This document shows, piece by piece, positions 36,679 through 44,478 of a stretch of DNA of 64,000 nt. The position numbers and the translations under genes are program-made. Position 1 is the stretch's first letter. Every line of letters starts with the position of its first letter. This stretch comes from Arthrobacter sp. OAP107 (GTDB lineage Bacteria > Actinomycetota > Actinomycetes > Actinomycetales > Micrococcaceae): assembly GCF_040546765.1 (NCBI RefSeq), contig NZ_JBEPOK010000001.1:1054001-1118000 (forward strand), read 5' to 3'. Under the pieces are notes generated by a model. It was not told the DNA's origin. It saw nothing but the letters and a program-made list of their open reading frames with translations, and searched no databases.

Positions 36679-36718
36679 ACGGGCCGGGGACGCCCGAATT
36701 GGTGCGTCCCCGGCCCGT
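36679..36718 (-). terminator. Terminator after yajQ
   Basis: A 15-bp perfect stem (36679-36693 and 36704-36718, core GGGCCGGGGACGC) with a 10-nt loop, 11 bp past the yajQ stop. Confidence 0.8.
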
Positions 36719-36729
36719 TGACATTTTGC

Positions 36730-37221
36730 TTAGCTGCGGAAGTTCACGAACTGAAGATCCGCCTCGTCGAAGTCCTTCAGCAGGGCCATGGTGGCCTGAA
36801 GGTCGTCGCGGGACTTGGACGTGACGCGCAGTTCGTCGCCCTGGATCTGGGACTTGACGGACTTCGGGGCCTCGTCGCGGATGAGCTTGTTGATCTTCTT
36901 GGCCAGGTCCTGCGCGATGCCTTCCTTGATGAAGGCCTCCAGCCGGTATTCCTTGCCGGAAGCGTAGGGCTCGCCGGTGTCCAGGGACTTGAGCGAGATG
37001 CCGCGCCGGATCAGCTTGGACTGCAGCACGTCCAGCACGGCCAGCACGCGCTCCTCGGAGTTCGCCTTCATCAGGATCTTCTCGCCGCTGAAATCGACCT
37101 CGGCGCCGACGCCCTTGAAGTCATAGCGCTGGGCGAGCTCCTTCTGCGCCTGGTTCAGCGCGTTGGCCACCTCCTGCTTGTCTACTTTGCTTACGACGTC
37201 GAATGTGGACTCGCCTGCCAT
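36730..37221 (-). CDS. YajQ family nucleotide-binding protein
   Basis: A 163-residue cytosolic protein of the YajQ/DUF520 family (two ferredoxin-like folds); some members bind cyclic di-GMP or other nucleotides. It begins STFDVVSKVDKQEVANALNQA and ends DFDEADLQFVNFRS, both invariant family ends, so it is full length. The ATG at 37221 follows GGAGA at good spacing; upstream extensions lack support. It has its own strong terminator. Confidence 0.93.
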   Translation of the reverse strand: MAGESTFDVVSKVDKQEVANALNQAQKELAQRYDFKGVGAEVDFSGEKILMKANSEERVLAVLDVLQSKLIRRGISLKSLDTGEPYASGKEYRLEAFIKEGIAQDLAKKINKLIRDEAPKSVKSQIQGDELRVTSKSRDDLQATMALLKDFDEADLQFVNFRS

Positions 37222-37420
37222 GACTCTCCTTTGCTGGTGCATGCTTCGCCCGGGCCGTAAGGCTCCGGGCAGGGTGTGGGTATCTGGATTCCAGCGTAGT
37301 ACGGATGGCGGTGATGTGAAGGTGGGCAGCATTCACAGTTCACTCATAGCCAAGTCTTGGTGGGAACGAAGTTTTGACGCCCAGAGTTGTAGCAGTTGGA
37401 AGCCGCTCGGAAGGAAAGCA

Positions 37421-37675
37421 ATGACCCACAAGGCCGTCCGCTACGTCACCAAGTCCACCGCTGCAGCCGCCGGAACCATCGCCACCGCCGCCTCGTCCGT
37501 GGCCGCCGCTGCCGTGGCTGCATCCATCATCCTCAGCCCCGTAGCCGACGCCTCTACCCGGATGGAAGGGGTGCAGGCGGATCTCCAGCGGGCCGTGCAG
37601 CTGAACCAGATCACCGAGGAGCAGGCGCTGCGGTTCGAGGCCAAGCTCGCCGGCCGGATCCTCGGCGAAGCCTAG
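37421..37675 (+). CDS. Small Ala-rich membrane-associated protein
   Basis: An 84-residue protein with no recognised family. Residues about 12-40 form one hydrophobic, alanine-rich helix after a basic start (MTHKAVRYVTK), a signal peptide or single TM anchor. The tail is amphipathic and ends QLNQITEEQALRFEAKLAGRILGEA. AAGGAAAG lies 3 nt before the ATG at 37421, and codon use matches neighbours, which supports it as a real gene. The function is unknown. Confidence 0.65.
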   Translation: MTHKAVRYVTKSTAAAAGTIATAASSVAAAAVAASIILSPVADASTRMEGVQADLQRAVQLNQITEEQALRFEAKLAGRILGEA

Positions 37676-37946
37676 TCTTCCGTGGAAATTCGGCCCGCAG
37701 TTCCCCGACCTGTTGCCTCATTGCGATACCTCCGGGAGGTCAGTACTTCCAGCCCCTGCTGACGGACTTGAGCGCATCCGGCTGAGCGCGGTTATCATCT
37801 GAATGATCGGGCGCCACGGTATCCTTTCATCCCGGATCGCGTGGTGGTGAACGGCCCCGTTGGTTGCCCGCCAGACCCTTCTCCACAAATCCGGACTGCG
37901 TCGTTCCTCTCGCCCAGCCCGCGGACCGCTTCCTCATGCTCTTGAC

Positions 37947-37977
37947 AAACGAGACCTACATATCAGACCTACATATC
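37947..37977. repeat. 13-bp tandem duplication
   Basis: AGACCTACATATC occurs twice in tandem just beyond the decayed transposase. It may mark an excision or slippage scar. The rest of 37676-37946 shows no gene or structure. Confidence 0.6.
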
Positions 37978-37979
37978 AG

Positions 37980-38445
37980 GTGTGTGAGCGTCCCCTCGGG
38001 ATGAAATCGATGTTCTCCCGCCAGCTTGCCATCAATCGTCGCCGAGCTCCTGCGCATCTGCAGATCCGCCTGGGTGTCGGCGATGACTATCTCCTCCCGG
38101 TCGCGGCGCAACCGGCACCAAGACCGGCAACATCGGGGAAACCAGCCTGCCGGCCGGGGTCCGCAGGACCGCCCAGCACTTGATGAGAGCCGGCAGCAGG
38201 TCCGGCCCGTAGACCGGGGTCCGGCCTGGCCTGGGTCTGACCATTTTCAACACAAGCGCTTCCGGCAGCGCCGCCTTGGCATAACCGCGGTGCTGACCAG
38301 TCAGGTCGACGAGCTCGTCCAGGATCCGGAACTTCCCTGTACGGACGGCGCTCTGAAAGGCAATGGCTTTCTTCTTTGACACGGCTTGCTGTTGGACCAT
38401 CGTTAGCTGCTTAAAACGGGCATAGTCCGCAACCGCCGCCAACAC
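37980..38445 (-). pseudogene. Decayed integrase-type transposase fragment
   Basis: On the minus strand, an N-terminal part of an IS-encoded integrase/transposase can be read: RILDELVDLTGQHRGYAKAAL, then PVYGPDLLPALIKCWAVLRTPAGRL. Near 38105-38120 a frameshift moves the expected continuation (VIADTQADLQMRRSSATIDGKLAGEH) to another frame, and the catalytic core is missing. On its upstream side are short direct repeats at 38459-38481 and 38491-38512 (core GCGGAGGT), resembling the end of such an element. Nothing here can be functional. Confidence 0.75.
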
Positions 38446-38610
38446 TCACCACCAGGCCGCTGCGCGGAGGTATCCAAATGAGGGAGCCGGCTACGCGGAG
38501 GTTTTCATTGAGTCAACGCGCCCGATTTCATTCTTCGGCAGAAGTTCTGTAAGGTTGTCTTGCCCGCGGTTGATGGAGACATCGGCCGGGGTGACCTTCA
38601 TTTGAAGTTC

Positions 38611-38692
38611 GGCAGATTACCCGAGCGGCCAAAGGGGGCTGACTGTAAATCAGCTGGCAACGCCTACGGGGGTTCGAATCCCTCATCTGCCA
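38611..38692 (+). tRNA. tRNA-Tyr (GTA)
   Basis: An 82-nt class II tRNA. The acceptor arms GGCAGAT/ATCTGCC pair perfectly with discriminator A. The anticodon loop CTGTAAA gives GUA for tyrosine, closed by GCTGA/TCAGC. A long variable arm and the T-arm GGGGTTCGAATCCC are present. CCA is not encoded. It lies next to IS debris, as tRNA-flanking sites often do. Confidence 0.97.
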
Positions 38693-38699
38693 CGTTTGT

Positions 38700-38738
38700 G
38701 ATGTGTCGGGACATTGAGTAAAGATGTCCCGACACATC
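38700..38738 (+). repeat. Perfect 15-bp hairpin directly after tRNA-Tyr
   Basis: Arms GATGTGTCGGGACAT and ATGTCCCGACACATC with a 9-nt loop. There is no T-tract, so it is either a processing/termination aid for the tRNA or a leftover insertion-sequence end. Confidence 0.7.
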
Positions 38739-38743
38739 GACCG

Positions 38744-38780
38744 CACCCTCGGCCTACAGGCCGGGGGTGTTTTGTTTTTT
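38744..38780 (+). terminator. Rho-independent terminator of tRNA-Tyr
   Basis: The stem CACCCTCGGCCT/AGGCCGGGGGTG is followed by TTTTGTTTTTT, the best T-tract in the window. Confidence 0.9.
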
Positions 38781-39040
38781 CGGCTGGGAGCCGCGTGCGG
38801 GATCGACGGTGAACTTGGCAAGGATTTTGCCGATGCCGTGCTCGAGCTCCCTGCGGTGCACATTATGCCTCGAACCCATGCAAGCTCCTTTGCGGCATGG
38901 CGCGGCATCTGTGCTCAAGCGGGAAGTCGCTGTCGACGACTTCTTGCAGGTGAGGGCATCCTGTAACTGAGAGTCGGCCGCCGCGGCCGCTGACTTGGCT
39001 CGGCGGAGGCCTTCTCTACAGCATGTCGGTGCCTCCGCGG
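38781..39040. other. Non-coding stretch after tRNA-Tyr
   Basis: No credible gene. Short open frames on both strands run through the terminator or the tRNA and have no ribosome sites. Possibly further insertion-sequence debris. Confidence 0.5.
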
Positions 39041-39562
39041 CTACTGGGCCGGGGCAGCTTTGCCAAGCTGCAGAACGTCCCCCGGAACCACAACGGCATT
39101 CGGGGCAAGGCCGTTGAGGGTCAGCAGCTTCGTACGGTCCAGACCGAACCGCTTCGCTATTGCGTCTAGAGTGTCTCCCGCGACTACGATGTATGAAGCC
39201 GCTGAAGGCGTCCTTTCGGCACGTGCCGCAGCCGTCTGCTGGGCGGCCTTACGCGTCGCGGAAGGTTCGGCGCCCGGGGCAGCAGCCAGCAGGGGACTTT
39301 CTGCGGGGCGGGCTGGCTCATGATCTAACGCGGGCCAAGGAGGGTCCACAGAAGCGAGCGGGATGGGCGGTACCAGCCTAACGACAGCCTGGCTAGCTCC
39401 ATTTGAAGGACCAATCACCATATTCATGGCTACCGTTCCCGTTACGAGAACGGCGGCAATCAGAGCGCTGGTAAGGTCGAGTCCTGCTCGCAGGCTTTTC
39501 GGGCCGAAGCCGAACGGCCGCATGTCGCCTGGCTGCAGCCCGGTTCTTTCCTTTTGAGTCAT
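39041..39562 (-). CDS. LysM domain protein with N-terminal membrane anchor
   Basis: A 173-residue protein. One TM segment (about 31-50, LDLTSALIAAVLVTGTVAMN) is followed by a Pro/Ala-rich extracytoplasmic linker and a C-terminal LysM domain (about 123-168, YIVVAGDTLDAIAKRFGLD) that binds peptidoglycan glycans. ATG 39562 is favoured by GGGGA six bases upstream. It lies in the same orientation as, and 289 bp downstream of, the second LysM gene. No catalytic domain is present, so a wall-anchored structural or accessory role is likely. Confidence 0.82.
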   Translation of the reverse strand: MTQKERTGLQPGDMRPFGFGPKSLRAGLDLTSALIAAVLVTGTVAMNMVIGPSNGASQAVVRLVPPIPLASVDPPWPALDHEPARPAESPLLAAAPGAEPSATRKAAQQTAAARAERTPSAASYIVVAGDTLDAIAKRFGLDRTKLLTLNGLAPNAVVVPGDVLQLGKAAPAQ

Positions 39563-39622
39563 TGGATTCCCCAAATCACTCCGCCTAGTTTGCAAATCAA
39601 CGCGCGAAGCCTGTACTTACCG

Positions 39623-39709
39623 GTGGAAATCGCCGAGATTTCCACAAGCCTGGACGTTTTGGAAAGTGAGGCACGATCTCCATCGTGCCGCCCCAGTAAG
39701 ACGATTCTA
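39623..39709 (-). promoter_or_regulatory. Structured 5' leader of the LysM gene
   Basis: On the minus strand a TAGAAT -10 box (39704-39709) is followed by two perfect hairpins: GGCACGAT/ATCGTGCC (39670-39677, 39682-39689) and a 9-bp stem GTGGAAATC/GATTTCCAC (39623-39631, 39637-39645). A leader of about 135 nt with two hairpins suggests RNA-level control. No known riboswitch class was recognised. Confidence 0.45.
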
Positions 39710-39851
39710 GGGGCTCTCCATACCGGCAAGCACGCGTAGCCAGTACGCATTTTTTTCAGTTGTGCTACTTGGTTGCGGCTCTTTCTGCACAGGTTTTGGT
39801 TGTTCGCGAAACCAGAAAACACAGTAGTCCCTGGGTGCAGGCACAGCACGT

Positions 39852-40853
39852 TCAGTTCAGCGCGATGACAAGCATCTGGGTGGTGCCCGGAATGCAGGTT
39901 TGCAGGACCGCCCGGGGGAACCCGCCGAACACCGCAGCGACGTCGTTGGTGGTGCCAGGGTTCGGCACCTGGCTCCGGGCCGAGACCCGGTACGAGCCGT
40001 AGCCCGGAATGTCGACCCGTTCGCCGACGCTGATACCCGAGAACCTGGCCCAGCCGCCGCAGAAGTCGTGCTCGGTGATGAAGAGCGAGTACCCGTCGGT
40101 GGGCGTGAAATGGATGGGGCCGATGCAGCTGTCCACCATCGCCTGGCCACCGGCGCCCGCAACATAGATGGTCCGCACTGCAGGAGCGGGAGCCGGTGCC
40201 GGTGCAGGTGCTGCCACTGGAGCGGGTGCCGGTGCAGACATGGCGCGGCCGCTGAGCTTGAGGGTCTGGCCCGGAAATATGACCGAGCTGCGGCCAAGGC
40301 CGTTGGCTGCCAGCATGCCGCCGGCGCTGACGTTGAAGCGTGCGGCAATGGAGTTGACCGTGTCGCCGGCAACCACCCGGTACGTGGCGGGCCTGGGCGC
40401 AGGGGACGGAGCAACCTTGCGGACGGTAACTGTCTTAGCGGGTGCCTTCACCGCCGCCTTGGTTGGTGCCTTGGTGGCCGTCGTTTTTGCCGCTTTGGCT
40501 GCTGGCTTCACGGGTGCCTTTGCCTGCACCGTGGTGGCAGGCGCGGCGGCCAGCGCCTTGGCCGGCACACTTGCGGCGGGTGCGGCGGCCGCTGCCGACG
40601 AAGCCGCCGGGACTGGCCGTTCTACTGCCTGTTCGCCGGCGGCCGGTTGGCCGACGGCGGCAGCCGGGCTCCCGCCGTCGGACGCCATCAGCGCACTGAT
40701 GCCCGTTGACGCCCCCAAAAGGGCGGCGGACACCGCCGCGGAAATGATCACCACGCGTGCAGCGGGCCTTCCGGCCAGCGGTCCGTGCCTGCGCCGCGGG
40801 TTGTTGCCGTGGCCAGGCGTGTTCTGCGGATCTGGCGTGTCCTGCTGGTTCAT
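39852..40853 (-). CDS. LysM protein with possible sortase-like C-terminal domain
   Basis: A 333-residue secreted or anchored protein. A TM/signal segment (about 32-55, RVVIISAAVSAALLGASTG) is followed by a long Ala/Lys/Pro-rich linker (about 60-160), a LysM domain (about 165-210, YRVVAGDTVNSIAARFNVS), an AP-repeat linker, and a C-terminal domain of about 100 residues. In the last, TEHDFCGGW (H262) and LQTCIPGTTQMLVIAL (C320) are spaced like the His and Cys of sortases, but no catalytic Arg is evident. ATG 40853 is chosen for AAGGG upstream; an earlier ATG at 40877 is possible. Its exact function is unknown. Confidence 0.75.
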   Translation of the reverse strand: MNQQDTPDPQNTPGHGNNPRRRHGPLAGRPAARVVIISAAVSAALLGASTGISALMASDGGSPAAAVGQPAAGEQAVERPVPAASSAAAAAPAASVPAKALAAAPATTVQAKAPVKPAAKAAKTTATKAPTKAAVKAPAKTVTVRKVAPSPAPRPATYRVVAGDTVNSIAARFNVSAGGMLAANGLGRSSVIFPGQTLKLSGRAMSAPAPAPVAAPAPAPAPAPAVRTIYVAGAGGQAMVDSCIGPIHFTPTDGYSLFITEHDFCGGWARFSGISVGERVDIPGYGSYRVSARSQVPNPGTTNDVAAVFGGFPRAVLQTCIPGTTQMLVIALN

Positions 40854-41250
40854 GGCGGACCCTTGCTTCGTGCGCATGCGGTGTCCGGATGCGCGTCGGA
40901 CGGTGACGCGCAGACACAGGAGGCGCTCGGGCCCAAAGGCGGAAGCACGGCATATGGGGCGCATGACCGCTATTCATGAGTGGCGCACGCTGCTCGCTAG
41001 CGTGCCGGCCCCAGCCTGATTCGAGTGTAGGAAGCACCGCGCAGGGACTGCACGAGTAGGGGATACCTGTTTTTCCGGGAGCGGGCACTTGTTTTCCGCA
41101 GGTAGCGGCCGCGCAGCCGGTCAGGGGGCCGGCTACACGCACAGGCGGCCTGACCGGAAGCGCCGGGCGCAAAAAATTCCCGGTGACGCGGGGAGCGAAC
41201 AAGGCTATGGTGCGCGGGACTTACGGACACGGCTCGCGTACGGTTGAACC
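40854..41250. other. Divergent intergenic region between LysM and thioredoxin genes
   Basis: 397 bp without a gene. It holds a perfect 9-bp inverted repeat CCGGTCAGG/CCTGACCGG (41117-41125, 41149-41157) and, next to trxA, a TACGGT -10 box six bases before the start. No riboswitch was recognised. Confidence 0.6.
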
Positions 41251-41685
41251 ATGGCTACCGTTGACATCACAGGTGAACAGTTCGCATCGACCATCGAGGG
41301 CAACGACATTGTCCTGGTGGACTTCTGGGCTGAATGGTGTGGCCCCTGCCGCCAGTTCGCGCCCACGTACTCTGCGGCGTCAGAGAAGCACCCGGACGTC
41401 GTCTTCGCGAAGGTGGACACCGAAGCCGAGCAGCAGCTGGCAGCGGAGGCGGGCATCTCCTCGATCCCCACGCTGATGGCATTCCGCGAGAAGGTGCTGG
41501 TGTTCTCACAGCCCGGTGCGCTGCCCGCCGCGCAGCTTGAGCAGGTCATCGACGCCGTCAAGGCGCTCGACATGGAGGAAGTCCACGCGCACGTGGCCCG
41601 CTCCCAGGCCGAGGCAGCCGCTGCCGCGGGCAACAGCAGCAAGACCTCCGGGCCCCAGGACGGCTCGCAGATCCCCGACTTCTAA
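41251..41685 (+). CDS. Thioredoxin (C-terminally extended)
   Basis: A 144-residue thioredoxin with the redox-active C30-G-P-C33 in DFWAEWCGPCRQFAP, the cis-Pro in SSIPTLM, and all fold elements within about residues 1-108. An Ala/Ser-rich hydrophilic tail of about 35 residues follows, which is unusual for classic TrxA but common in actinobacterial paralogues. The start lies six bases after TACGGT, implying a leaderless mRNA. Downstream, its palindromic repeat has been split by an insertion sequence. Confidence 0.92.
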   Translation: MATVDITGEQFASTIEGNDIVLVDFWAEWCGPCRQFAPTYSAASEKHPDVVFAKVDTEAEQQLAAEAGISSIPTLMAFREKVLVFSQPGALPAAQLEQVIDAVKALDMEEVHAHVARSQAEAAAAAGNSSKTSGPQDGSQIPDF

Positions 41686-41701
41686 AGGGTCTCTTAAACA
41701 A

Positions 41702-41728
41702 GCAAGGCGGGGTCACTTAGCGCCCAAT
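41702..41728 (+). repeat. Left half of an interrupted intergenic palindrome
   Basis: The core CGGGGTCACTTAGCGCCCAAT is a half copy of the repeat seen intact at 46503 and 47551. Its partner arm is at 44479-44503, on the far side of the IS30 element. Confidence 0.8.
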
Positions 41729-41782
41729 AACCCCTCGGCAGAATCATACGGTCGTTGCAACATCTGATTTCTGGAGGTTGCC

Positions 41783-42529
41783 ATGCCGAGTGGTTATCGG
41801 GCGCCCGATGCGCTGAAGGATGAGTTCTTTTCGCTGCTGCGGCAGGGGGTGTCGGTGAAGGAAGCCTCTGCCCGGATCGGGGTGTGGCGCAGTACTACGC
41901 AGCGGTGGCTGGGTAAGACTGGCGGCATGCAGATGCGTATGGGTGTTGACGGGGGCGTTGAGGCCGGCCCGGTGCCGGCTGTCCGGCCGGAATCCAACCG
42001 GCTTGATCTGGTGGACCGGGCGGTGATCATGATCCGGGTCCGCGAGGGCGCCAAGGTCGCAGCGATCGCCCGGGAGATCGGCAGGAACAGGTCGGTAGTG
42101 TGGCGGGAAATCCGCCGGAACCAGTGCGCTGATGGAACGTATCAGGCCGATGTGGCACAGATTCGTACCCATCAGCGTGCCCGGCGGCCTAAGGCTTTCA
42201 GGCTTCAGAATCCGGACCTGGCCAAATACGTCGAGGACGCCATGGATGATGGCTGGTCCCCGAAGCTGGTGTCCTTGGTTCTAGAGGACACCTTCGGTCA
42301 CGATGAGAGCATGCAGGTCAGCCACGAAACGATCTATCAGAGCCTCTATGTCCAGGGCCGGGGCGAGCTGCGCAAAGATCTTTACCGGTGCCTGAGCACC
42401 AGCCGGAGCAAACGCGTGTCCCGCGGTGAGCGGCCCCGCGGAGCTGCAGGCCAGCACTACAAGGATGCTCCGAAGATCTCAGAACGCCCCGCCGAAACCG
42501 CAGACCGCGCCGTGCCGGGCCATTGGGAA
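41783..42529 (+). pseudogene. IS30 family transposase, N-terminal part
   Basis: 249 codons from an ATG preceded by GGAGG. Two helix-turn-helix regions are seen: about 10-45 (VSVKEASARIGVWRSTTQRWL) and about 75-110 (REGAKVAAIAREIGRNRSVVWREI, the IS30 signature). The frame is intact up to GHWE, where the IS110-family element interrupts it immediately before the first catalytic Asp of the DDE core. The rest of the protein is at 43987-44439. Transposition in cis is abolished unless the inner element excises precisely. Confidence 0.92.
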
Positions 42530-42543
42530 TCTCAATGCTTCTG

Positions 42544-43746
42544 TCAAGCCGCTTGAGCGGTGATGCGTTGCATTGGTTCCTGGTAGATAGTGTGATCGCG
42601 GAGCATGGCCCAGAGGACGTTGATGCGGCGTCTGGCGAGTGCGATGAGGGCCTGTTTATGTGACTTTCCTTCTCCGCGCTTCCGGTCGTAGTAGGTTCTT
42701 GAGGCCGGGCTGTTCTTGAGGCTGGAGAGGGCGGCGAGGTAGCAGGTTCGCAGGAGCCTGCGGTTGAAGCGACGGGGTCGGTGGAGGTTTCCGCTGATTC
42801 GTCCGGAGTCGCGCGGGACGGGAGCTAGGCCAGCGACGCTGGCGAGCCGGTCGACTGGGTCGAATGCGTTCAGGTTGCCGCCGATGTTCGCGAGGAAGGT
42901 TGCTGCGAGGACGGGGCCGAACCCAGGCATGGTGAGCAGAACATCGGCGCTTTCGTGCTGCCGGAACAGGTCGGTGATCTGCGCATCGACGTCAGCGATT
43001 TCTGCATCGAGGGTGCTGATTTGCTCTGCCAGCCGGACGACCAGGGCAGAGCCTGTGGCCTGAGTGGGCAGGACTGTGTGCTGGGAGTTCGCGGCTATCA
43101 GTGCCTTCTCGGCCATCTTGGCACTGTTGCGGCAGCCGCGTTTCTTCAGCCAGCCGGTGAGTCGGGTCAGCCCTATCCGCCGGATGCCCTCGGGGGTCTG
43201 GTAGCCACCCAGGAGGATCAGGGGTGCCTTTTTCGAGTAGTCGAACGCGCGCTCGAGAGCCGGGAAGTATTCCAGCAAGGTGGCGCGGAGCCGGTTGATT
43301 GCCCGGACACGGTCGCAGATCAGATCCGTCCGGCGGGCGGTGAGGAGCCTCAGGTCCACACTGATCTGGTCCGCGCCGCGGACTGGCTGCAGGTCCGTGC
43401 GCATCCGTGCCTGGTCAGCAATGATCCTGGCGTCTTTCGCGTCAGTCTTGCCGTCTCCGCGGTAGGTCGCCGCGGCGTGATGCACAATCCGTCCAGGGAT
43501 ATACAGCAGTTGCTGGGCGTGCGCGGTAAGCAGCTCGATCAGCAGGGCAGCGCCGCCGGCATTTAGATCCGTGGCCCAACAGACTTCGCCGCCAGCCGCG
43601 ATCTCCGCGACCGTGGCAATGAGATCGAGGAGTGCGCTTTCGTCGTTCTCGACCCGTTTCGAGAGCAGCACCGCCCCTGTCTGATCGATTACGACGCAAT
43701 GATGTTCCCTCTTGCCCGAGTCGATTCCTGCCCAGTAAGCCGACAT
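42544..43746 (-). CDS. IS110 family transposase (DEDD recombinase)
   Basis: A 400-residue, apparently intact transposase. The N-terminal DEDD RuvC-like domain is about 1-160, with D9 in WAGIDSGKREH and the later acidic residues in KTDAKDARIIAD. A coiled linker follows (about 225-265). The C-terminal Transposase_20 domain (about 270-370) has LTMPGFGPVLAATFLANIGG and the Ser-containing RDSGRISG, the region of the nucleophilic serine. AAAGGGGA precedes the ATG. It acts with an RNA encoded in its own non-coding end to join element ends to a target. Confidence 0.95.
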   Translation of the reverse strand: MSAYWAGIDSGKREHHCVVIDQTGAVLLSKRVENDESALLDLIATVAEIAAGGEVCWATDLNAGGAALLIELLTAHAQQLLYIPGRIVHHAAATYRGDGKTDAKDARIIADQARMRTDLQPVRGADQISVDLRLLTARRTDLICDRVRAINRLRATLLEYFPALERAFDYSKKAPLILLGGYQTPEGIRRIGLTRLTGWLKKRGCRNSAKMAEKALIAANSQHTVLPTQATGSALVVRLAEQISTLDAEIADVDAQITDLFRQHESADVLLTMPGFGPVLAATFLANIGGNLNAFDPVDRLASVAGLAPVPRDSGRISGNLHRPRRFNRRLLRTCYLAALSSLKNSPASRTYYDRKRGEGKSHKQALIALARRRINVLWAMLRDHTIYQEPMQRITAQAA

Positions 43747-43779
43747 ATTCAGTCCCCTTTGATCAGCTCCAATTTCGGT

Positions 43780-43975
43780 TGGCCCTGTCGATAACTACGC
43801 CGGCACGTCCTTACCCAACGATCAATGTCGTAATTCTCAATCAGCGGTCGAGTCATCGGCGGGCAGCGGGCGGCCATTCCCAGTGAGCCGTCCAAGCGGC
43901 TAGGAGACTTGTGCCATGCCCGCCGCCCGAGGGTGATCGAAACACTACGACAGCTCCGAAATCACCCACAACAAC
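43780..43975 (-). ncRNA. Candidate bridge RNA of the IS110 element
   Basis: This is the non-coding end upstream of the transposase, read on the minus strand. Segments in 5'-3' order are: ATCACCCTC (43937-43929), resembling left target GGTCACCTTC; CACTGGGAA (43885-43877), complementary with one mismatch to right target TTCCCAATG; ATTGAGA (43841-43835), identical to the element's right end; and GTAAGGA (43814-43808), complementary to TCCTTAC at the joined-end junction. This order and polarity match the target-loop then donor-loop logic of known bridge RNAs. Boundaries are guesses. Confidence 0.65.
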
Positions 43976-43986
43976 AACGTAAGGAA

Positions 43987-44439
43987 GGTGACCTCATCAT
44001 CGGCAAGGACGGCGGCAGCGCCATCGGCACCCTGGTCGAGCGCAGCACCCGCTACACGGTCCTGCTGCACCTGCCAGGTCCGCACACAGCCCAGGAAGTA
44101 GCCGACGCCATGATCGCCCAGATGCGCCGGCTCCCGGATCAGCTGGTCAAGACCGTGACCTGGGACCGTGGTACCGAAATGGTGCAGTACCCCCGCATCC
44201 GCATGGCGCTGGATGCGGGGGTGTACTTCTGCGATCCGCACTCGCCATGGCAGCGCGGAACCAACGAGAACACCAACCGGCTGCTGCGTCACTGGTTCGA
44301 AAAAGGCACAGACCTCTCAGGCTTCACCGCGGAGGACCTCGAAATCATCGCCGGGAAACTCAACAACCGGCCCCGCCCCACACTGAACCTCGAAACACCC
44401 AAACAACGCATGCGCCAACTCATCGCCGCCGCAGCGTGA
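43987..44439 (+). pseudogene. IS30 family transposase, C-terminal part
   Basis: 150 codons continuing the interrupted protein. GDLIIGK holds the first catalytic Asp, TWDRGTEM the second Asp, and SPWQRGTNENTNRLLRHWF the catalytic Glu, ending LNNRPRPTLNLETPKQRM as in complete IS30 transposases. Joined to the N-terminal part it gives about 399 residues with no other damage, so the inner insertion appears recent. Confidence 0.92.
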
Positions 44440-44478
44440 CCATCATGTTGCAACGACCCATTGACTTTGAGGCCCGAA

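Larger units (their letters stand above)
42530..43984 (-). mobile_element. IS110-family insertion sequence
   Basis: About 1.45 kb with one DEDD transposase gene and a 237-nt non-coding end upstream of it. No terminal inverted repeats are seen, as usual for IS110. The interrupted codons show GGAA at both junctions (42526-42529 and 43983-43986), the short shared core expected of this family. The insertion lies in the codons for GHWE-GD of the IS30 transposase. Confidence 0.9.
41730..44477 (+). mobile_element. IS30-family insertion sequence, interrupted by an IS110-family element
   Basis: The ends carry inverted repeats with a 14-bp identical core, GGTCGTTGCAACAT (about 41750-41763) and ATGTTGCAACGACC (44446-44459), plus weaker outer similarity up to the host palindrome arms. 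Inside is one transposase gene split at 42529/43987. Removing the inner element leaves about 1.3 kb, normal for the family. Outer borders are approximate; a target duplication of two or three bases cannot be fixed by eye. Confidence 0.85.

Noticed and set aside
38528..38908. Minus-strand open frame of 126 codons across tRNA-Tyr
   Set aside because: It overlaps the tRNA and its terminator and has no ribosome site.
40854..41000. Cyclic di-AMP riboswitch upstream of the larger LysM gene
   Set aside because: Context is suggestive, but the conserved core of that class could not be found by eye.
43871..43878. GGCCATT shared by the IS110 non-coding end and the target flank, taken as a guide
   Set aside because: It is identical in the wrong polarity for a right-target guide; the overlapping CACTGGGAA complement fits much better.
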